From positions 1 to 31,893 of the forward strand of contig CBCPMX010000130.1 of the NCBI GenBank assembly GCA_965120355.1: a DNA stretch of 31,893 nt, read 5' to 3'. Shown in pieces: positions 29,769-31,893 of this stretch. Under the pieces are notes generated by a model. The model searched no databases and was not told the DNA's origin. It saw nothing but the letters and a program-made list of their open reading frames with translations. This stretch comes from CBCPMX01 sp965120355 (lineage in GTDB: Bacteria; Bacillota; Clostridia; Oscillospirales; Oscillospiraceae). A program made the translations under genes and the position numbers. The stretch's first letter is position 1, and each line of letters opens with the position of its first letter.

Positions 29769-31721
29769 ATGGGAACCTATTCGGCGCGTCAATACTATCA
29801 GGAGGCCCTGAAGCAGGGCCAGCGGGAATATAAGACCGCGGTGAACCGCGGCCAGTATCCCTATATCCAGGCCCTGGGCCAGGTGGAGGAGAATGCAGGC
29901 CGGTTGTCCCGGGTCAGTCTGGGGCGGATGGAAATTCCGCTGTACCTGATTGTGGGCTCCACGGAAAACCAGCGGTGCAGCAGCTTTTCCCCCGGGTTCT
30001 ATCCGCTGTTGGACGTTGGATCGGAATTTGCCGGGAAATGGATGCGGCTGTGCAACGCCCATCTGGAAGAGGGCATCCACGACCCGATTAAGTGCTATGA
30101 GTACCTGGGCCGCTTTTATGTGGCGGAGGGCAACAAGCGGGTCAGCGTTTTGAAAACGTTGGGCGCTGTGGAGATTGACGCCGAGGTGACGCGGCTGATG
30201 CCTGCGGACGGCGACGTATTGACGCTGGGCATTTACCGGGAATTTCTCGATTTCTATAAGTGCAGCCGTTTGTATGGGATCCATTTCAGCGAACCGGGGG
30301 GATATGTGCGGCTCCAGTCAGCCTTCGGCCTGGGAAGGGAGCAGGTCTGGGATGCGGAGTTCCGGCGGAGATTTCACTATCACTTTCTTAATTTTCGCAG
30401 CTGCTTTTATGGATTGGGCGGCGGCAGCCTGGGCATGACTACCGGCGATGTACTGCTGTATTGGCTGCGGTTCTATTCTGCGGCAGAGTTCCTGGAGATG
30501 GAACCGGCGGACTACCGGCAGTCTCTGACGGCTATCTGGAAGGAACTGTGTGCCTGTACCGAAGGCAATCCCATTGCCGTCATCCCCGGCCCTGCGGCGG
30601 CGGAGCGGCCTTTGGGCCGGGGCCTGCTGCCCTTTGCGCGGCCCAAGTGTATGAAGGTGGCGTTTTTGTTCCATGGGACGCCGGAAAGCAGCCCCTGGAC
30701 TGCCGCCCACGACGCGGGAAGAGCCTATCTGGAAAAGACGCTGCCGGAATTGGTGTCTGTCAGTACCTATTACAATGTGACTGCCGAAAATGCTGAAGCC
30801 GTAATCCAGCAGGCGGTAGAAGACGGGGCGGAGCTGGTGTTTACCACCACGGTTCTGATGCTGGATGCGGCCCTGCGGGCGGCGGTCCGGTATCCCAGGG
30901 CACAGATCCTGAACTGCTCCATTGACCAGCCCTATGTCAATGTGCGGACCTATTACAGCCGGGTCTATGAGGGAAAGTTTGTCACCGGCGCCATTGCCGG
31001 CGCCATGTGTAAAAATGGGCGCATCGGCTATGTGGGCAGCTACCCCATCCTTGGGGTGCCCGCCGGCATCAACGCCTTTGCCCTGGGCGCGGTAATGACG
31101 AATCCGGACGCCAGAATTGATCTGCGGTGGCATTGCCTGCCTGGGGACGATTTCGACTATTTCCGCAGCCACGGCATTACCGTGGTCTCTGACCGGGACA
31201 GCAATGGCATCAACCATTTCAAGGGTGCGCTGGGCCTGTTTCGCTTCCGGGAGGACGGAACGACATCGCCCCTGGCGTCTCCCCGCTGGAACTGGGGGGA
31301 GTTCTATGTCCGGATGGTGCTGGAACTGTTCCGCGCCCGCCGCCGGCCGGTGGACGAGGAACCGCCGAAGGCGGTGAATTACTGGTGGGGCATGAGCAGC
31401 GGCGTGGTGGATCTGGTACTGTCCTCGGAGCTGCCGGAAGGCGTCCGTGTGCTGGCCAAGGCGCTGAAACAGGGAATTCAAACCGGCGCGCTGCGGCCCT
31501 TTGAACGCTGCATCACCACCCAGGACGGCGTTGTTGTCAACGACGGTTCCCGGGATCTGACCATGGGGGAAATTCTGAAAATGGATTGGCTTTGCGACCG
31601 GGTGGATGGACATATTCCCACCTATGCCGAACTGCTGCCCGTGGCACGGCCTACGGTGCAGCGGCTGGGGCTGGCGAGCGCGCAGCTTCCGGGGGAAGAG
31701 ACGGCGGCTTCGGCGCTTTGA
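29769..31721 (+). CDS. Cytoplasmic fusion of ParB-like domain and BMP/PnrA-type nucleoside-binding domain
   Basis: This 650-residue protein has no signal peptide, lipobox or membrane segment, so it should be cytoplasmic. Residues ~55-145 resemble a ParB-like domain: PLLDVGSEFAGKW, EGIHDPIKCYEYLGRFYV and AEGNKRVSVLKTLGA, with GNKR at 121-124. Residues ~146-290 form an unassigned helical region. Residues ~295-575 match the basic-membrane-protein (BMP/PnrA) binding fold: KVAFLFHGTPESSPWTAAH, TYYNVTAENAEAVIQQAV, ELVFTTTVLMLDAAL, IGYVGSYPILGVPAGINAFALG. BMP proteins normally are exported lipoproteins that bind nucleosides for ABC import. A cytoplasmic form joined to a ParB-like domain suggests a ligand-sensing or regulatory role, unproven. 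GGGAAGGAG lies before the ATG. It is likely monocistronic. Confidence 0.8.
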   Translation: MGTYSARQYYQEALKQGQREYKTAVNRGQYPYIQALGQVEENAGRLSRVSLGRMEIPLYLIVGSTENQRCSSFSPGFYPLLDVGSEFAGKWMRLCNAHLEEGIHDPIKCYEYLGRFYVAEGNKRVSVLKTLGAVEIDAEVTRLMPADGDVLTLGIYREFLDFYKCSRLYGIHFSEPGGYVRLQSAFGLGREQVWDAEFRRRFHYHFLNFRSCFYGLGGGSLGMTTGDVLLYWLRFYSAAEFLEMEPADYRQSLTAIWKELCACTEGNPIAVIPGPAAAERPLGRGLLPFARPKCMKVAFLFHGTPESSPWTAAHDAGRAYLEKTLPELVSVSTYYNVTAENAEAVIQQAVEDGAELVFTTTVLMLDAALRAAVRYPRAQILNCSIDQPYVNVRTYYSRVYEGKFVTGAIAGAMCKNGRIGYVGSYPILGVPAGINAFALGAVMTNPDARIDLRWHCLPGDDFDYFRSHGITVVSDRDSNGINHFKGALGLFRFREDGTTSPLASPRWNWGEFYVRMVLELFRARRRPVDEEPPKAVNYWWGMSSGVVDLVLSSELPEGVRVLAKALKQGIQTGALRPFERCITTQDGVVVNDGSRDLTMGEILKMDWLCDRVDGHIPTYAELLPVARPTVQRLGLASAQLPGEETAASAL

Positions 31722-31893
31722 GCGTTCGTGGACGTTCAGGAAGGGGCTTACATTGCAAGCAGAACCGGGCGCCAATGTGTCAGAACGCACAGGTCAAATA
31801 CGGTAAAAAAGCGGGGGAGCCGGGATTTTTTCCTGTTTCTTCGTTTCTGTTGTTTTAAAAAACCCCGTGGGCTTTCCCAACCCAAAAAAGGGA
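31722..31893. other. End of window, no supported gene
   Basis: No open frame with a ribosome site is seen in the last 172 bases. Poly-A and poly-T tracts (31802-31807, 31828-31833, 31856-31861, 31885-31890) occur near weak GC arms, but no convincing terminator hairpin could be built on either strand. Confidence 0.4.

Noticed and set aside
1..31893. tRNA, rRNA, CRISPR array, insertion sequence or prophage genes
   Set aside because: No cloverleaf with a conserved T-arm, no regularly spaced repeats, no transposase, integrase or phage structural protein was recognised in any frame.

Overview
The window is GC-rich, protein-dense bacterial DNA with the hallmarks of a spore-forming Firmicute. It has strong AGGAGG-type ribosome binding sites, sigma-A promoters with 17-base spacers, lipoproteins, an S-layer-homology protein, an LtaS-type enzyme, a CIRCE heat-shock operator, and both subunits of dipicolinate synthase (dpaA/dpaB), which implies endospores. 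The GC content and gene mix suggest a gut clostridium of the Oscillospiraceae (Oscillibacter/Flavonifractor-like). That placement is inference. No rRNA, tRNA, CRISPR array, transposase or phage gene was seen; the region reads as ordinary chromosome.

Layout. 1-2355 (+): the end of modA, then modB and modC, a molybdate/tungstate ABC importer, with a structured 229-base gap between modA and modB. 2410-3282 (-): a YihY/BrkB membrane protein. 3503-4717 (+): 2,3-diaminopropionate ammonia-lyase. 4789-9438 (-): a complete sugar-type ABC importer in the order ATPase, permease, permease, binding lipoprotein; the first three genes start with TTG or GTG. 9771-11462 (+): an exported SLH-trypsin-like protease. 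11886-12546 (+): a small heat-shock protein under a CIRCE/sigma-A promoter with a ~160-base leader. 12731-13318 (+): an Ig-like lipoprotein. 13442-20494 (+): a tightly packed operon of MATE transporter, M32 carboxypeptidase, polA, rimI and tsaD. 20585-25347 (-): a four-gene cassette of FkbH-like HAD-IIIC protein, acyl carrier protein, MBOAT acyltransferase and SGNH-like protein. 25680-27111 (+): dpaA-dpaB. 27262-29415 (-): an LtaS-like phosphoglycerol transferase. 29769-31721 (+): a cytoplasmic ParB-like/BMP fusion protein.

The most interesting part is 20585-29415. The FkbH-ACP-MBOAT-SGNH cassette has the same logic as the Dlt system (loading enzyme, carrier protein, membrane O-acyltransferase, surface SGNH partner), but the D-alanine-adenylating DltA is replaced by an FkbH-type enzyme. 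It may therefore place an unusual acyl group, possibly glyceryl, on a surface polymer. An LtaS-type gene, which could make such a polymer, lies about 2 kb beyond the cassette, with dpaAB in between. The ParB-like/BMP fusion at the right end is a second poorly understood protein. Most transcription units are separated by recognisable hairpin terminators and sigma-A promoters, so operon boundaries are fairly clear.
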